Of a stretch of DNA of 64,000 nt, positions 1 through 12,700 are shown one piece after another. The notes under the pieces were generated by a model. It searched no databases and was not told where the DNA came from. It was given only the letters and a program-made list of their open reading frames with translations. Numbering within the stretch: position 1 is the stretch's first letter; every line of letters begins with the position of its first letter. The stretch is from assembly GCA_005656395.1 (NCBI GenBank), contig SRSI01000050.1, positions 1-64,000 on the forward strand, read 5' to 3'. The DNA comes from Strongyloides papillosus (lineage: Eukaryota; Nematoda; Chromadorea; Rhabditida; Strongyloididae). The translations under genes were made by a program, and so were the position numbers.

Positions 1-1762
1 CCACACGAATCGTATGCAAAGTCATTAAAGAATCTAGTACTAATTTGAAATAAAAATAACCATAGTATGAGAGTATGAATGCAAAAAAAATGTGGGAAAA
101 TGGTACCTAATGTGTAATCATGAGTGATATACGGGTTTTAATATACTTTTAATTGTTTTAATTAAAACTTACATTCCTTCAGGTTTCATTTCCAATTCTG
201 CCACAACTTCTCCAATAATTTAAGTACTTTTCTAAAAATATTCAATCATAATGTACATAAATATTTAATTACCTCAAAATAAAAATCTGTAGTGGACGAG
301 AAGCTCCTACTGGTTGACAATACTATTTTCTGAAACAAAAAAATGAAAATGACGTTAAAAAATATGTTAAAAAGTTACGGAAGAAAAAAAACTCCCACAA
401 CCATAAAAAAACAAGAAAATTCTCATCAGAGCATTAAAAAAGTGCTCAACATCTTGCTTTTAAAAATGATAACACTGAGTGATTTGATGTATTTTTACCA
501 CCATATATTTGTAATATATGCGAAAGTTTTTTCGGAAGAAAAGTATACGTGGAAGATGTAGAAAAGTTTTGTGTAAACACATCAAGACGCCAAAATAAGC
601 AATAAGAATGATCTGAAATTGATATTTGATTTCTGTCATCTTCAGTAACTTAAACCCAGCATTTTATTACTAGTTTGAAGTTTAACGTAAGCATTCTATT
701 CATTTTTTTTGTCTATTTCAATACTAAAAATTTACGAAAAATTTTTGAAATGTCAAACGACCTTAGAATCATGAAAATATACAATAAAAAAATTTTTCAA
801 ATTGTTTAGAAATTTTTAACATTCAAAAACATATATAATATTTTTATGGTAATCATTAATATTATAAATATGATAAACAGAAAATATTACTTGAGAATTT
901 ACAATGCATTACTAAGGAACAAAAGATTTTTAAGTTTTATTTTATAGATTTTTCTATATTTGAAAAAAATGACATGCCCAGCCAGCGACGACAAGGCGAG
1001 TTGCTGCTTGTTAATACTTTATTTCTATCAATCTAATATAAAAAACATTTTTCAAAAACCTAATATACATATTGAATTTCAATTGAGAAGTTTACACTTG
1101 ATAATATTCAAGATATATTTATACATCCTAATTAATTGATGTCATGATATTTTGTAACTATTGAGAAATTATATCATTAGTAGTATTTTTTGTCACTTAT
1201 GAGTATACTTTACTATAACTCATAAAAAAATTTATTTTTGAAAATAAAATATATAAAAAAAAGTATAGTTTAAGAATTTATTGTTAAATAAAATTAAACT
1301 ACTAAATTATTTAATCAAAGATAATTCAAACATAAAATCAAACCCATAGCATTCTACAGAAATAATTTTTGCTATTGATAAATAAAATATATAAATGATC
1401 CTTGCATTATTACAAAACATTCACATTAAAAACTTTTCTACTTCAAGAAAATAAAATATCTATAAATAAATATGAGATTTAATTTGTTAAATAATGTGCT
1501 ATCCAATAGCATTATTTTCGAAATAATATTTATTAACTTTCCAAATTTTTTTAAAAATATAGTACAGAAAAAGAAATTGAAAATATAATAAGAATCGTAA
1601 TGATATACAACGTTAAAAAGAATATCTACAAAATAGTTATAAATATTGATAAAAAAAATTATCCATACTACAAACTTTTTAGTTAAATTTTAAAAATAAC
1701 ATACATTTTATACAGCAATATATCATTAAAAAAAAGTTAATTATCAAATATAAATACAAAAA
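1..1762. other. AT-rich intergenic stretch
   Basis: No coding region is supported here. Short open frames have no domain, no splice context and no biased composition. The one compositional break is a GC-richer patch at about 974-1010 (GCGACGAC, then GGCGAGTTGCTGC), which resembles the palindromic core of the 73-bp tandem array at 16973-17191 and a patch at 38775-38810. Confidence 0.5.
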
Positions 1763-3207
1763 TTATCTTCGCAAATTTGAGGTAGCAGATAAATTACGTT
1801 TACGACCACCATTTGGAGAAAGTCTAGGTTCAATCACTTGATTAAATATCTCACGTAACTTTTCTCTCCTTCATTTCCTTTTGAGGATGACATACCTACT
1901 CTAGAGAGGGTTCACCACACAACTCTCCGAGATATGTCTCAGCGTATCAAGATGGAACCTTTGATCTTCCTGTTTCCATTCTTGGCGGCTTAACATTACC
2001 CTGCTGAAGGTCTGTCACAATTTCACAATACTTATTTGCCAACTGCCTCTGAAACTTCTGACTAAAGACCTTCTCATGATTTTCAAGGATACTTTCACAT
2101 TCAGATAATCTTCTAGAAAGCATATCCCTTTCCTTCACAACAGATCTTTCTGTCAAAGCTGCTTCATTTAATACACGATCAGTATCATTCCTTAATTTAG
2201 ACATTTCCTCTGCATGCTTCCGTTGAAGATGTGACATTTGTTTATTTGCCTCTTTCTCAATATTTCCCTTCTCTGTTTTAAGTCGTTTATCAAACTCAAG
2301 TTCTTTTGCTTCAATAATATGAATACACGTCTGTTTCTCAAGATCAATCTTTTCTTAAGCTATTCGTAATTCCTCTGATATCTTTTCAAGTTCCCCATGT
2401 ATTCTAGAAGATGCTTGATTAACATCTACATTCTTTTGCATTGATTCATTATACTTAATTTGCAAATTTTCGTGTTCTTTTTTTAGTGCTAAAAATGTTT
2501 ATTAAAATGTATGACTAGATAAAAATAATTACCTTCATGGTTAACTTTCAATAGATTTAACTCTCCAAGAATATTTCTTTTCTCGCCCTCTTCATTAAGC
2601 AATTTATTGCTATAATCAAGCAACTCTTTGTCCTTCTTCCACTGTGAATTCATTAGATCTTTGACTTTACCTCTTAACTCATTATTTTCATTGGTAAAAA
2701 ATGTGACAGTCCCTTCCAAGAAAACAACTTTGTTCTTCCACTCTCTTGCTTTTTGTATTCGTGAAGCTTCATGCTCAGATAATAATTTAAACATTTTACC
2801 CAACGTATCATTTAATCTATTCATCAAATTCTTCTATACATTACAAATAGTCTCAGCAACAGCTAATCTATCTTCAAGTTCATTTTTTCTTCGTGTCAAC
2901 ATTTCATTAGTTCTAGTCTTGTTCTCATTAGATATTTTTTCTTGTTGATATAATTGACATATTTCATCTCTTGATAAATCATATAAGTGATCCACACCAG
3001 TTAGATCACCGCTAAAATTTGTCTCCAACTCGAAGTACGGTACTTTCTTACGTTGAAGCTTCGAGAAATCTTCTTTAATTTCCCAACAAAAGTACTCATG
3101 TTTTTCCATGCTCTTAAATAATTGTTTGTTATTGGTGATAAATAAACTTACTTTTTGACGACTTCAACAAAAAGTTCATCATCATTAAGTGGCTGGAGAT
3201 TCGACAT
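1763..3207 (-). pseudogene. Decayed coiled-coil protein gene (B)
   Basis: An ATG at 3207 opens a frame through a 56-nt exon (3152-3207), an intron at 3111-3151, a second exon (3110-2533), an intron at 2489-2531 and a third exon from 2488 that closes at 1947. Splicing keeps frame at both introns. The product is rich in E, K, L, R, N and Q with heptad-like spacing, so it should be a long coiled coil. The frame is broken by TAG at 2834-2836 and TAA at 2355-2357, yet the same frame stays protein-like on both sides, which suggests recent inactivation. A further C-terminal-like basic segment ending in TAA at 1763-1765 lies in another frame. A TTTTTTCCCAG acceptor-like site just upstream of the ATG could be a trans-splice site. 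The family is not recognised; a cytoskeletal or kinetochore-type coiled-coil protein is possible but unproven. Confidence 0.55.
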
Positions 3208-3580
3208 TCTTATCTTGCCACGCTACGTACAGTAGAGATTCTGGGAAAAAAACAACTATTTGTTGCAAATGACATAGTTAATCCACGCCTAAATAAGTAA
3301 TGGTATTACATGTCTCTCTTAATGTTTTATCACGATAACAAAGTGATTGGGTTTTTTTTGGTAATTCAAGAGTTCTCAATGAAAATATTGTAGTAATGAT
3401 TACACTTCTAGAAATTCCTCTTAATTTAACGTCTATTTAAAGAATGAAATAGTGATTAATTAATTAATTCTTTATATTCAAATTTTTAAAATGATAAAGT
3501 ACAGGGTAAACAAGTGATAAAATTTTATTTCAAATAAATGTTTATGCTTTGTGTAATTGTTAGATGTTAAAATAAATTAC

Positions 3581-4838
3581 CGGTTTAATTTCAGAAAGGT
3601 ACATAAATTTTTCTTCAAGCATTGTAATTCCCTGATAATTGAATTAAAAAAAAGGTTTGAGTGCTACAACTATGAAATCAACTATTGTGATTAAAGTGTT
3701 TTTTGAATGGAATGAACTTTTTCTGTCTCCCATTTTATCATTTTTCTGTTTGGTCGACGGCAGAAGTTCAGCTTTAAGGTATTCATTAACATCCTCCAAA
3801 CTTTTAATTTTTTCTACACGTGCCTTCTTAGTTTTCTCCAAGTCAATAAAACATTTCTCATTTACACCTTCTTCTATTGAAGATTGTGTATTATCCTCCT
3901 CAATTCCATCTTTATAACTAATTTGGCATTGATGAGATTTCATGGTCGCGATAGTTTCGTGTAATTTTTGGTTACATTCAAATAGTCGCATTTCAAGTTC
4001 TTTAATTTTTTTTTTAAAATGTTCCCCCTCAACCCGAATGGTTGGATCCATAAATTGAATATTTCCAGACATTTCTGTTGCTATACTTATGTCCCTTTGT
4101 GGAACTTTTAAATGTTCTTCATTAAGATTCATTAGATTTGTTAAGCTAATTCTTTCAAGAGATGGTCGTAGGAGTAGATTATCGTTAAAGTTATTGTCAA
4201 TTTCTTCAAGTTTATCCTTTAACGTATTCAATTCAGAAGACATTGTAGTTTTTTCATATCTTAAGCATTCCACCTCACCCGTTAACTTTTTTATCTCAAT
4301 ATCCTTCTTTGCTAAACGTTCTACCAAATCGTCATATTCTGTAGGACTATAATATGCTGACACATTGCTTTCTGAGCAGATGGAAGAATGGAGAATATCA
4401 ATTAGAGTCTCATTGAAAGATGCTTTGGACTCATCTGAAGATTTACAATCTTGTAACTCTTTCAAAATAATATCGATCCAGGACCTCAGATTTATATTTT
4501 GAGTTGTCAGTTCTTCTATTTTGTTTTCCTTTTTTGTACACTCTTTAATCTTATCTTCAAGTTCATTCAAAAGTGAATGTTTGAATTGATTTTTCAAGAG
4601 CACAATTTTTTTCTTCTAATGTAATATTCTTATCCGTTAATGAAGCTAAAGAATTCCTATAACTATCAATTTCAGCATTTTGAGCTTTTATTGTTGCTTC
4701 TAAATATTGTATATGCTTAAAGTAAAAGTAATTTTCGACTACTTATGAACTTACGATGTCGTTTTGTTTGATTTTCCGATTTTTGTCATGAATCATTTCA
4801 GCAAAATCCTCTTTCTTCAAGACGCCAGGGCTAAACAT
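3581..4838 (-). pseudogene. Coiled-coil protein gene with frameshift (A)
   Basis: An ATG at 4838 opens a 28-codon exon (4755-4838), followed by a 39-bp intron (4716-4754) and a long second exon. That frame continues to about 4570 and stops, while a 319-codon frame offset by one base takes over at about 4603 and runs to 3644. The A7 run at 4606-4612 lies where the frames overlap and is the likely place of a one-base loss (or an assembly error). The product is a charged coiled coil rich in E, K, L and N. The long frame ends in a 17-residue hydrophobic tail that could be a tail anchor or just intron read-through. A candidate 17-codon last exon (3581-3631) has good splice borders. Gene B starts about 370 bp downstream on the same strand, so the two could be an operon or pieces of one old gene. 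Confidence 0.5.
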
Positions 4839-4989
4839 GATAGGCGACACGCTATTTCACCTAAAATTAGTATAGAAATTTAGATGAACGTATAAATGCT
4901 ATTTTGCTTTTTTTTTTCCGTGGCGAGACCATTCGAAAATTTTAGTAGTTTTAAATAGAAGAATAGAGACTCGTATATAAAAACTAAAA

Positions 4990-5277
4990 TTGGATGAAGA
5001 TGAGAGACAAGAATTTAATAAAGATGGTGGACTAGGATCGGATGAAGACAATGAAAGACAATGAGATGAAGAACAAGAATTGGACGATGATAGTGAAAAC
5101 GAAGGGAATGAAGATAAAGAAATAGAGTGTTATAAAGATAAAGAACCAGAATGTGATGAAGATAATATGCGAATAGATGAATTTTTAAATATAATGAGAA
5201 AAGCATTTACAAATAACGATACAAAAAATAATACTGTAAAGAAGGAGGATCCTATAAAATCCTTTAGAAATATTTAG
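4990..5277 (+). pseudogene. Acidic D/E-rich coding remnant
   Basis: One frame encodes an unusually acidic stretch (runs of Asp and Glu with Asn and Lys) of about 95 codons, interrupted by an in-frame TGA at 5062-5064 and ending at 5277. The 65-codon part after the stop is open. The strong composition suggests a former disordered nuclear-type protein, but no domain is visible. It may belong to one decayed locus with the pieces at 5.8-7.3 kb. Confidence 0.3.
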
Positions 5278-5788
5278 CGTATTGAAAAAAGTCAAATAAC
5301 ATCAATTTAACCTTAGAAACGAAGAACTAATAAAGTCAAAAAATACAGAATAAATCATATTATCTTCTATAAATATATAGAAGACTTGTAAAAGAAAGAA
5401 TTACGGAGTATCCTATGATGGATTCAATAATTAGACAAAATCTTATACTTATTTATTTACTTAAAAAACATTTGTTTGTAATTAAAAATGTTTTATTTTT
5501 ATGTACAATAGTAGTAAAGATAGAAAAAGTCAAACTATTATAGATCTTTATCGCTTTTCAAAGCATGTTTACTGCTTCTTGTGAAGATAAATACCAAGAA
5601 TGTTTCTGGTAAAATGTATATACTGATGTCATTATTATTTTTATATCTTTGATCATATTTATGTTAAAAGTGAGCTCACTAAGGAGGTCTTCTTACAATT
5701 GGTGACAACAAATTGGTCCTTGAAGATAAAGTCAAGAATGTCTCAATATAGTACAAGAAATAAATATTATTAAAGATTGATCTTCAAG
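5278..5788. other. Gap without a supported gene
   Basis: AT-rich DNA. Some fragments read like decayed coding sequence (for example 5670-5760), but no continuous frame or splice structure could be built. Confidence 0.35.
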
Positions 5789-6500
5789 ATGTTAGTGTTG
5801 GTATCGTCAATTATTGCTTCCTCGTCTTCATCTTGCTCAGATAGTGGTAATGAAAAGATACACAAACATGGTGGCAGGAAAAGTGAACGAAAAATGTTAT
5901 TTTCAGATGATGACAACAACAATGGAAAAGAATAATCTACTCTTCAAGGAAGGAAGAAAATAGTAACTAAGAATAGTTCTAAGGAATTGAAGAATGATCG
6001 TACTACCACTCGGGTTGGCGTCGCAGATTGAGAAAAAATAAAAGGGTAAGTTTTTATATTTATATTTACCTTCGAGAGTGCTTTTATCTGATGATGTGCT
6101 TTTGACATTATATTTTTTAGTTGTATTATCGATAAACAGACTATTATTGGAACAAAATACCTCATGGGAAAGAGTCATCCAGGATAGATAAGAATAATGG
6201 ACTAAGTATGGAAAAATCTGTATATGTAATGGATGAGAAATTCTTTGAAAGAGTTAGTGTTAAAGAAATTAAAAGCATGAGAGATAAGTCAATGAAAGGT
6301 TCAGTCAAAAAAAATCTTCATTCAGATGGCGTCAACAAAATACAAACGAAATCAATCAAATTAGGAAAACATGAAGTGGAATGTTGAAAGTTCATCCAAG
6401 AAATGTTGGGGAAGAAAATTCTTGTAGTGAGAAATCGTTTAATAAAGAAGAAAATTTTAGTGTAAGGATTATCTGGCACTTCTCTTGATGTTGGAGTCAA
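5789..6500 (+). pseudogene. Ser/Lys/Asp-rich coding remnant with intron
   Basis: An ATG at 5789 opens a Ser-, Asp- and Lys-rich frame broken by TAA at 5933-5935; similar composition resumes to about 6045. A well-formed 75-bp intron can be placed at 6046-6120 (GTAAGT...TTTTTTAG). Downstream, a Lys/Ser-rich frame continues to about 6385 before stops. The composition is like a disordered nuclear protein. No family was recognised. Splice sites plus protein-like composition plus several stops support a dead gene rather than random DNA. Confidence 0.3.
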
Positions 6501-6722
6501 TTCAAAGAATTAAAGTCAATTAAAAATTCTAAAAGTAAAAAAGAAAATGATATTAGGGTTAGATCCCCAACAAATACTTCAAACAAAGTTAATGGTAATA
6601 AGAGATCAAGACAAAAAGGTGGATAAAAAAATAAACCATCTTCATAGAAACAAAACTTAAGAGATTCTGAAATATGGCCAGAGTAGGTTACCATAGTACA
6701 TTTATTTTAAATTATTTTTAAG

Positions 6723-7343
6723 ATTGGGAAGCTACTAAAAGGATTAGATGATTCTTTAAACGATAAAAATTATTATGAAGCACATCAGATGTGTAGAATA
6801 ATAAATAATAAATTAAGAGTATCATATCAAAGGATTTTGATAAAATTCCACAAATTATATGGTCAGGTTTAACAAGACTTTTTGAGAAGGGTGAACTTTC
6901 GAGTGGTGAAGACTTGACATACCTCTACGTAGATTCATTAAAAGATGACAAAATTTCATGTGACTAGAATATTTTGGCAAATTTCACCTACATCCTTAAA
7001 GCCGTACCAAAAACGGTATCGACAAATTGTCTAGATGGTAAAAACATCGATATTAGAAATAAGTTGATCAGGAATTTCATCAACTATAAAAAAAGTGGTG
7101 GCACAGACAAAGGCTGAGGAACACCGTGGTATGAGAGATGCATTTACTGCTCTTGGAAAACACATTGAGAGTATGGGGAATGAGTTGTCTGAACATTTTG
7201 AAGACTATTGTAAGGAGATTCCTGCTAACGTGGAACCTAAGAAACAAGTTAAAGATGAGGAGCCGACAAAGAGTATCAGAGAACTTTTGATTGATAATTA
7301 TGAATTTGATTATTTTAATGCATTATGTTGTTTAATTTTATGA
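6723..7343 (+). pseudogene. GET4-like pseudogene (tail-anchored protein insertion pathway)
   Basis: After an acceptor-like TTTTTAAG, the translation carries a pattern I associate with GET4/TRC35, the cytosolic partner of GET3/BAG6 in tail-anchored protein delivery. First comes a segment with NYYEAHQM, then in another frame a segment with LFEKGELSSGEDLTYLYVDSL, then a segment with RNKLI and KKSGG. The parts are separated by a frameshift near 6830-6850, a TAG at about 6965-6968 and a TGA near 7120. An open 82-codon frame (7095-7343) overlaps the end in a different frame and is Glu-rich; whether it belongs to the same gene is unclear. The GET4 assignment is by remembered motif pattern only. Confidence 0.42.
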
Positions 7344-7804
7344 ATCCATTACTTCGACCCCCAGTTCCGTGAGGCCTTTTTTAAATTACTTATAACATAT
7401 ATTTTAATTTAATAAAAATTTTTAATTAAGTATAGTTTGATTTTTTATTTTTCTAAACAAAAATTAGTTAAAAAATCCTTTTGAAGCTATCACCTTGAAA
7501 TCTATTTGTAAGGCCCACATAATATGTAACGTCGTAGTTCCTTCTTCAATAATATATAGTATAATATCAAAGTTCACGAAAAATTTTTCTATTAACTAAA
7601 GTTAACTTACAAAAGAATTTTTATATATTTTTAAAGATATTCCCGAACATTCTATCAGCTAACAGAGCTTACACATTTATGCATATATATAAGTAAAAAA
7701 TGGTTTGCACTATTATAAATAGACCAGTTAATAGAATATAAATTTGTAATAGTTTTTTATTTTATATTTATTTTAGAAATATATTAACCACTAATTCTCT
7801 AATA

Positions 7805-8435
7805 ATGGATTTAGCCACCTGGGAAGTTATAATCAGACCAAAGACTCAAAATAAAAAAGCATATGATGATGTCTTCAGATATTTAGTTTCAAAAATTGGC
7901 AACGATAGTAGGTATTCATCAGATCCAGTTATTCAGGTATGTTTTTGAATATTTAACTATATAATTTATGGTTTTTTAGTGTGCCATTAACGAAATAAAC
8001 AGCTATCCAGATGGAGAAATTCCACATGAAGCTGTTCTCCGAGTGAAAGAGAAGATAAATAATCAAATGCAATCAAATGGCGGAAGAATTAGTAGAGGAG
8101 TCAGAACAACGTCATATAGGAATGAAAGCTTTGATATCCCACCAGTACCAAGGGATAACAGCTTTGAATTTGAAGATGAAAGAATAGGGATTGTGGAATA
8201 CAGCTATGATAATATTCAGCAAGATATTATTGATATTTCAGGCCCAATTCTTCGTCCAGTGAGGAGGAGAGAAGTCCAAGAAAACAGGATTTTCAGGTCA
8301 CGGCAAACCATGGTCCGCTTTTCAGCAGAAGAGGTACTGAAATCGAAGAAGTGGCTAAGTGTTTCTAACGGAAAATATCCAAAGTCAGAGTCTATACATA
8401 CTCGCCTTATAGGCGATAAATACACATATGTATAG
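7805..8435 (+). CDS. Small two-exon protein of unknown function, probably truncated
   Basis: Exon 1 is 7805-7936 (44 codons), the 43-bp intron is 7937-7979 (GTATGT...TTTTTTAG), and exon 2 is 7980-8435, giving 195 residues. The protein has no signal peptide or membrane segment. It is polar, with an Arg-rich region and an acidic middle (residues about 90-130). The last 16 or so residues and the stop are encoded inside a 48-bp hairpin repeat (8390-8437). Immediately after the hairpin the same frame stays open and Lys/Arg-rich until about 8564, which suggests the insertion cut a longer protein. Splicing and composition support a real gene, but the present form may be a pseudogene. Confidence 0.4.
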
Positions 8436-8437
8436 AC
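8390..8437. repeat. 48-bp hairpin repeat (MITE-like terminus)
   Basis: GTCTATACATA at the left is the exact reverse complement of TATGTATAGAC at the right, and a smaller palindrome (TCGCC TTAT AGGCGA) lies inside. The left 16 bp recur in inverted orientation at 8601-8616. The unit lies in the ORF starting at 7805 and supplies its stop codon. Confidence 0.6.
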
Positions 8438-8599
8438 CCGCAAAGCTAACCGAGTTAGAAGAAAAAAAACTAAAGACTCAAGAATCCGTTCTACTTTTAA
8501 TGTCCAGGAGATGGACAACTTATTTGAAGAAAAATGTAAAAAAAAGGCTGGATCAAGTCCATAATCAAAAAAATCTTAAAGAAACTACAAGGTTAATTT

Positions 8600-8616
8600 A
8601 GGCGAGTATGTATAGA
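8600..8616. repeat. Inverted copy of the 8390 repeat end
   Basis: AGGCGAGTATGTATAGA is the reverse complement of the left end of the 8390 hairpin (TCTATACATACTCGCC plus one base). The two could be the termini of one roughly 227-bp element (8390-8616). Confidence 0.5.
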
Positions 8617-9694
8617 TCCGAAAAAAGAATATCAGCCAGAAATATAAGAGGATGGTTTACGACAAGAAGAAGTGCTATCAGAAGAGATGAAAGAAAATGA
8701 AGGGATGAACAGGTTCATTGAAAAAAATTTTTTTATATTTTTATTGTAAATATTTTTTATACTTACCAATAAAATTTTTTTTGCCAGTGTTTTTAGTACA
8801 TGATTTTTATTTTGGATAGCCAGACGTGACCCGCCTTCGGCAGGTTTAAGGCTAGTGATGTTAGATATCTTTAAAATTTAGAATTGATGAAGGAGCTGGA
8901 AATAAGCAAGGATAATCCAGAGGAAGATTTAATTAAATTGAAAAAAAAAACTAAAAAAAGTACATAGAACAAAAAAAAAATAGAAAAAAAAGGAGACAAA
9001 AAGAAAAAAAGAGGAAATGAAGTAAGAAGTGATGAAAGAGATGTGAAAAAATTAGATGAAAAAAATTTTTTTTCAAAATTAAAAAGGCAATTAACTACTT
9101 GTCACTATTAAAAATGGGAAAAATAAAACAGTTATGAATAATAATTATAAAAGATAAATTTTAATAATTTTTTTATGCACACAAAATTATACATTGCTAT
9201 AATACACTAAAATACAAAATATTTTTGAGTGTGAGAACAATGTTATAAGGTATACATTTATTGTAATTGCTTAGCTAAATAAAAAATTTGCCTAGTAAAA
9301 AGAATTTTATTTATATTGAAAAGATGAATAAAGATGAATATTTGAATCATTTCAAACAACTATTTAAGTGACTCTCCATTATATTTTTTAAAATTAGCAT
9401 AAATATTTTAATAACATTCTTCTATTAAGTACTTGTTTAACTTAATTTTACAAATATATAAACGAAGAATGGCAAAAAAAATTGACACTTAAATTAACTT
9501 CTTTTGTTTTTAATCTACAAACATCGTTTTAGTTTTCATATTTTATGTCACACTTTGAGATATGTGCTAAATTTAGTTTTATTGTCTTTAAACAGCTTTG
9601 CATAAAATTACAATATTAGAAAAATTTAATTTTTACTAAAAAAGTAGTCATCACCTTTTGATCCTCTACTTAATTCATTTTTTATTAAAATTTT
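8617..9694. other. AT-rich intergenic stretch
   Basis: A short basic frame follows the repeat to about 8700. The rest is A-rich or T-rich low-complexity DNA, including a purine-rich strand at 8930-9070, with no supported gene. Confidence 0.45.
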
Positions 9695-9712
9695 TAATAT
9701 TTAATTTCCTTC
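9695..9712. repeat. Left target-site duplication of the RTE element
   Basis: TAATATTTAATTTCCTTC matches the 18 bases at 12951-12968 with a single mismatch (C versus T at position 14). This marks the left insertion boundary. Confidence 0.7.
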
Positions 9713-12700
9713 CATTGGTCAACCTCAACGTGGTGGAAAGGTGTAACTGCTCTACGGTGTAACATCGGGTACCTGAACTTTTACGATGCCAGCACGTCGC
9801 TAAGAAGGAATGGCGGTGGAACCGCGAAGAGAAAGCTAACTGACCTACAAACCCAACAACAATATGCTGGTATTGATGAAGGGGTCTACCATCTAGCTTC
9901 ACAAGCTGCGGTAGCACTATACCAACCGTGAAAAAGCCAAATATAGAGCGCTCAAATGGCGGCATTGAACATGGACGAAGCGACATAAGAGGCGATGAAG
10001 TCGCCAATTCATGCGAAGGAGCGTGCAGACAAAAATATAGCCGAAAACAACGAACTCGCCGGCCTACATTAAAACTATTAACTTACAACCTGAAAGAAGG
10101 ACTTCAGAAAGAACAACGGATTGTATCACTCTACAAAGAACTTGACAAAACAACGTATGATATTATTGGAGTATGCGAAACCCATCTTCGTGAAGTTAAA
10201 TACCAGAGATGGATAAACGGAGACGAACACCACTTTGGCGCATCAGAAATTAACGAAGAAACGAAGAGCAATATTGGTGGAGTAGGTTTTATTATTAAAG
10301 CAGAATTGGCCAAGACAGTCACAAAGGTTGAGATTGTCTCCCCAAGGATAGCAGTACTAGAAATGAAAGTGAAACGTCAACCAAAATCTCTTCGAATTAT
10401 TCAAGTATATGCACCACACAGTGGTTATGAAGAAGAAGCAATTGAGAGATTTTATGAAGAAATCGAAGAACTTATGAAAACCCCCACCTACAAAACAATA
10501 GTAATGGGAGATTACAACGCAAAAGTTGGAATTGCCAAAGAAGAGGAGAAACACGTTGGAAAGGAATGAAGTCGGAGAACGAATGGCTACTTTCGCGGAA
10601 ACCAATCGGCTCTACATCATGAACACTTTCTTTCAAAAACCACAAGGTAAGCGATACACTTGGCGTGCTCCAAATGCTACACATACTGCAGAACTAGATT
10701 ACTTCCTATCAAGCGATCGACAACTAATTACAAATGTGGAGGTAATTCGACATGTCTCTGGATCTGATCATCGGCTCATCCGAGCAACACTAAAAATGAA
10801 TCTAGAGGCAGACAGGCGCAAAATGTTTCAAACAAAAAGACTGGAGAAGACAAAATTAAATGAAGACATCTTAAAACAAGCTGTAATTAACACAGAATGG
10901 CAACTTGAGGGTACATTAGAAGAAAAGGCAAACAAATTAACCGAAACTTTAATGGAACTTCAAAAAACAGCAACAACTCCAGCTGTCGGTGGTAGAAAAG
11001 AATGGATGTCTCCCCAAACACTTGATAACATTACAAAACGGCGCAAGATGGAGCATACTAAAGAGAATCACTTGGAATATTCTCTTCTCAGCAAACTTAT
11101 ACGTCAGAAGATTAAAGAAGAGTACAATACATACAAACTTAAAAAACTTCAAGAGGTAGCTCTGCAACGGAAAAGTCTGAAAAAATGCAAACAAGAGCTT
11201 ACAATCGCCAGAAGAATGATGGTGACACTGAAGAAACTAGATGGAAGCAATTCCAAGACCAGAGAGGAAACAGAAGAAGTATGCAGATGTTTTTACACGG
11301 ATCTTTTTAACTCAAAAAAATATGTACAAGAAAAAAAGATGGAGGATAACAATGAAGAAGTTCCATCAATACTGACATCCGAAATAGAATATGCACTGAA
11401 GAACACAAAAAATGGAAAAGCACCTGGCCTGGACACAATTACGAATGAGACATTAAAAGCGGGTGGTATACATCTATGGAGAATACTGGCAGAATTATTC
11501 ACAGAATGCTTGAGAACCAGGAAAATTCCAACCTTGTGGAAAACGTCAAAAACGGTTCTTTTGTTTAAAAAAGGTGACCATGAGGACATAAAGAACTACA
11601 GGCCAATATGCCTCCTCTCGTCTATTTATAAACTTTTAACGAAGATTATACTAAATCGCATCGCAAGAACGTTAGATGAAGCACAACCCAGGGAACAGGC
11701 CGGGTTTAGAAGTGGTTACTCGACAATAGACCACATCCACACCCTCAACCAAATCCTGGAAAGAGCCGAAGAATATAAGCTCCCTCTTGTACTGACCTTT
11801 ATCGACTACGAAAAGGCATTTGACAGCGTTGAAATCAATGCCGTTATTAATGCTATCAGCAAACAAGGAATTCAAAAACAGTATGTCGAGCTTATAAAAG
11901 ACATTAATCGAGGATGCAACACAACAATCAAACTCTTCCACAAAAAGCTACAAATACAAGTAAAAAGAGGAGTCCGCCAAGGTGACACTATTTCACCTAA
12001 ACTCTTCACGGCAGTAGTAGAAGATGTTTTTTCAAAATTAGATTGGACTAAAAAGGGAATACGTATAGATGGAGAACACTTAACTCACCTTCGATTTGCT
12101 GACGATATCGTCCTAATCACACATACAATGGAAGAAGCAGAACAAAACTTGAACGAACTAAATCGTTTAAGTGAAGAAATTGGGCTCCGAATAAACAGAA
12201 AGAAGACACAAGTTCTTAGAAACAAGACAAGTCAACAGAAAGAGCCTAATAGCACAGTGAAACTAGGCGAAGAAAGTATTGAAGAAGTGAGTAGTTACAC
12301 ATACTTTGGCCAACAAATCAGCAACGACCACAATCAAGACGAAGAAATCAGCCGAAGAAGAAGAGCAGGATGGTTAGCGTTTAGAAGAATCTCCGAAATC
12401 ATGAAAAAACTAAAAGACCACAAGGTCAGGACTCAACTCTTCAACAGCATGGTTCTTCCAGCTATGTTATATGGCTGCGAAACTTGGAACTTGAGAAAGT
12501 CTGATAAGGAAAAGCTGAAAGTAACACAACGTGCGATGGAGAAAAGAATCCTCGGAGTCACAAGAAGAGATGAGATCCACAATAAAGACCTACGTAAACA
12601 AACGAACTTCAACGATATTGTACAATCTGCCTTAATAAATAAACTAAGATGGGCTGGTCACATAGCAAGAAAATAGACAACAGATGGGCGCAGAAAACGA

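Noticed and set aside
343..561. 72-codon Lys-rich frame
   Set aside because: A-rich DNA gives Lys/Asn-rich frames by chance; no neighbours, splice sites or domain.
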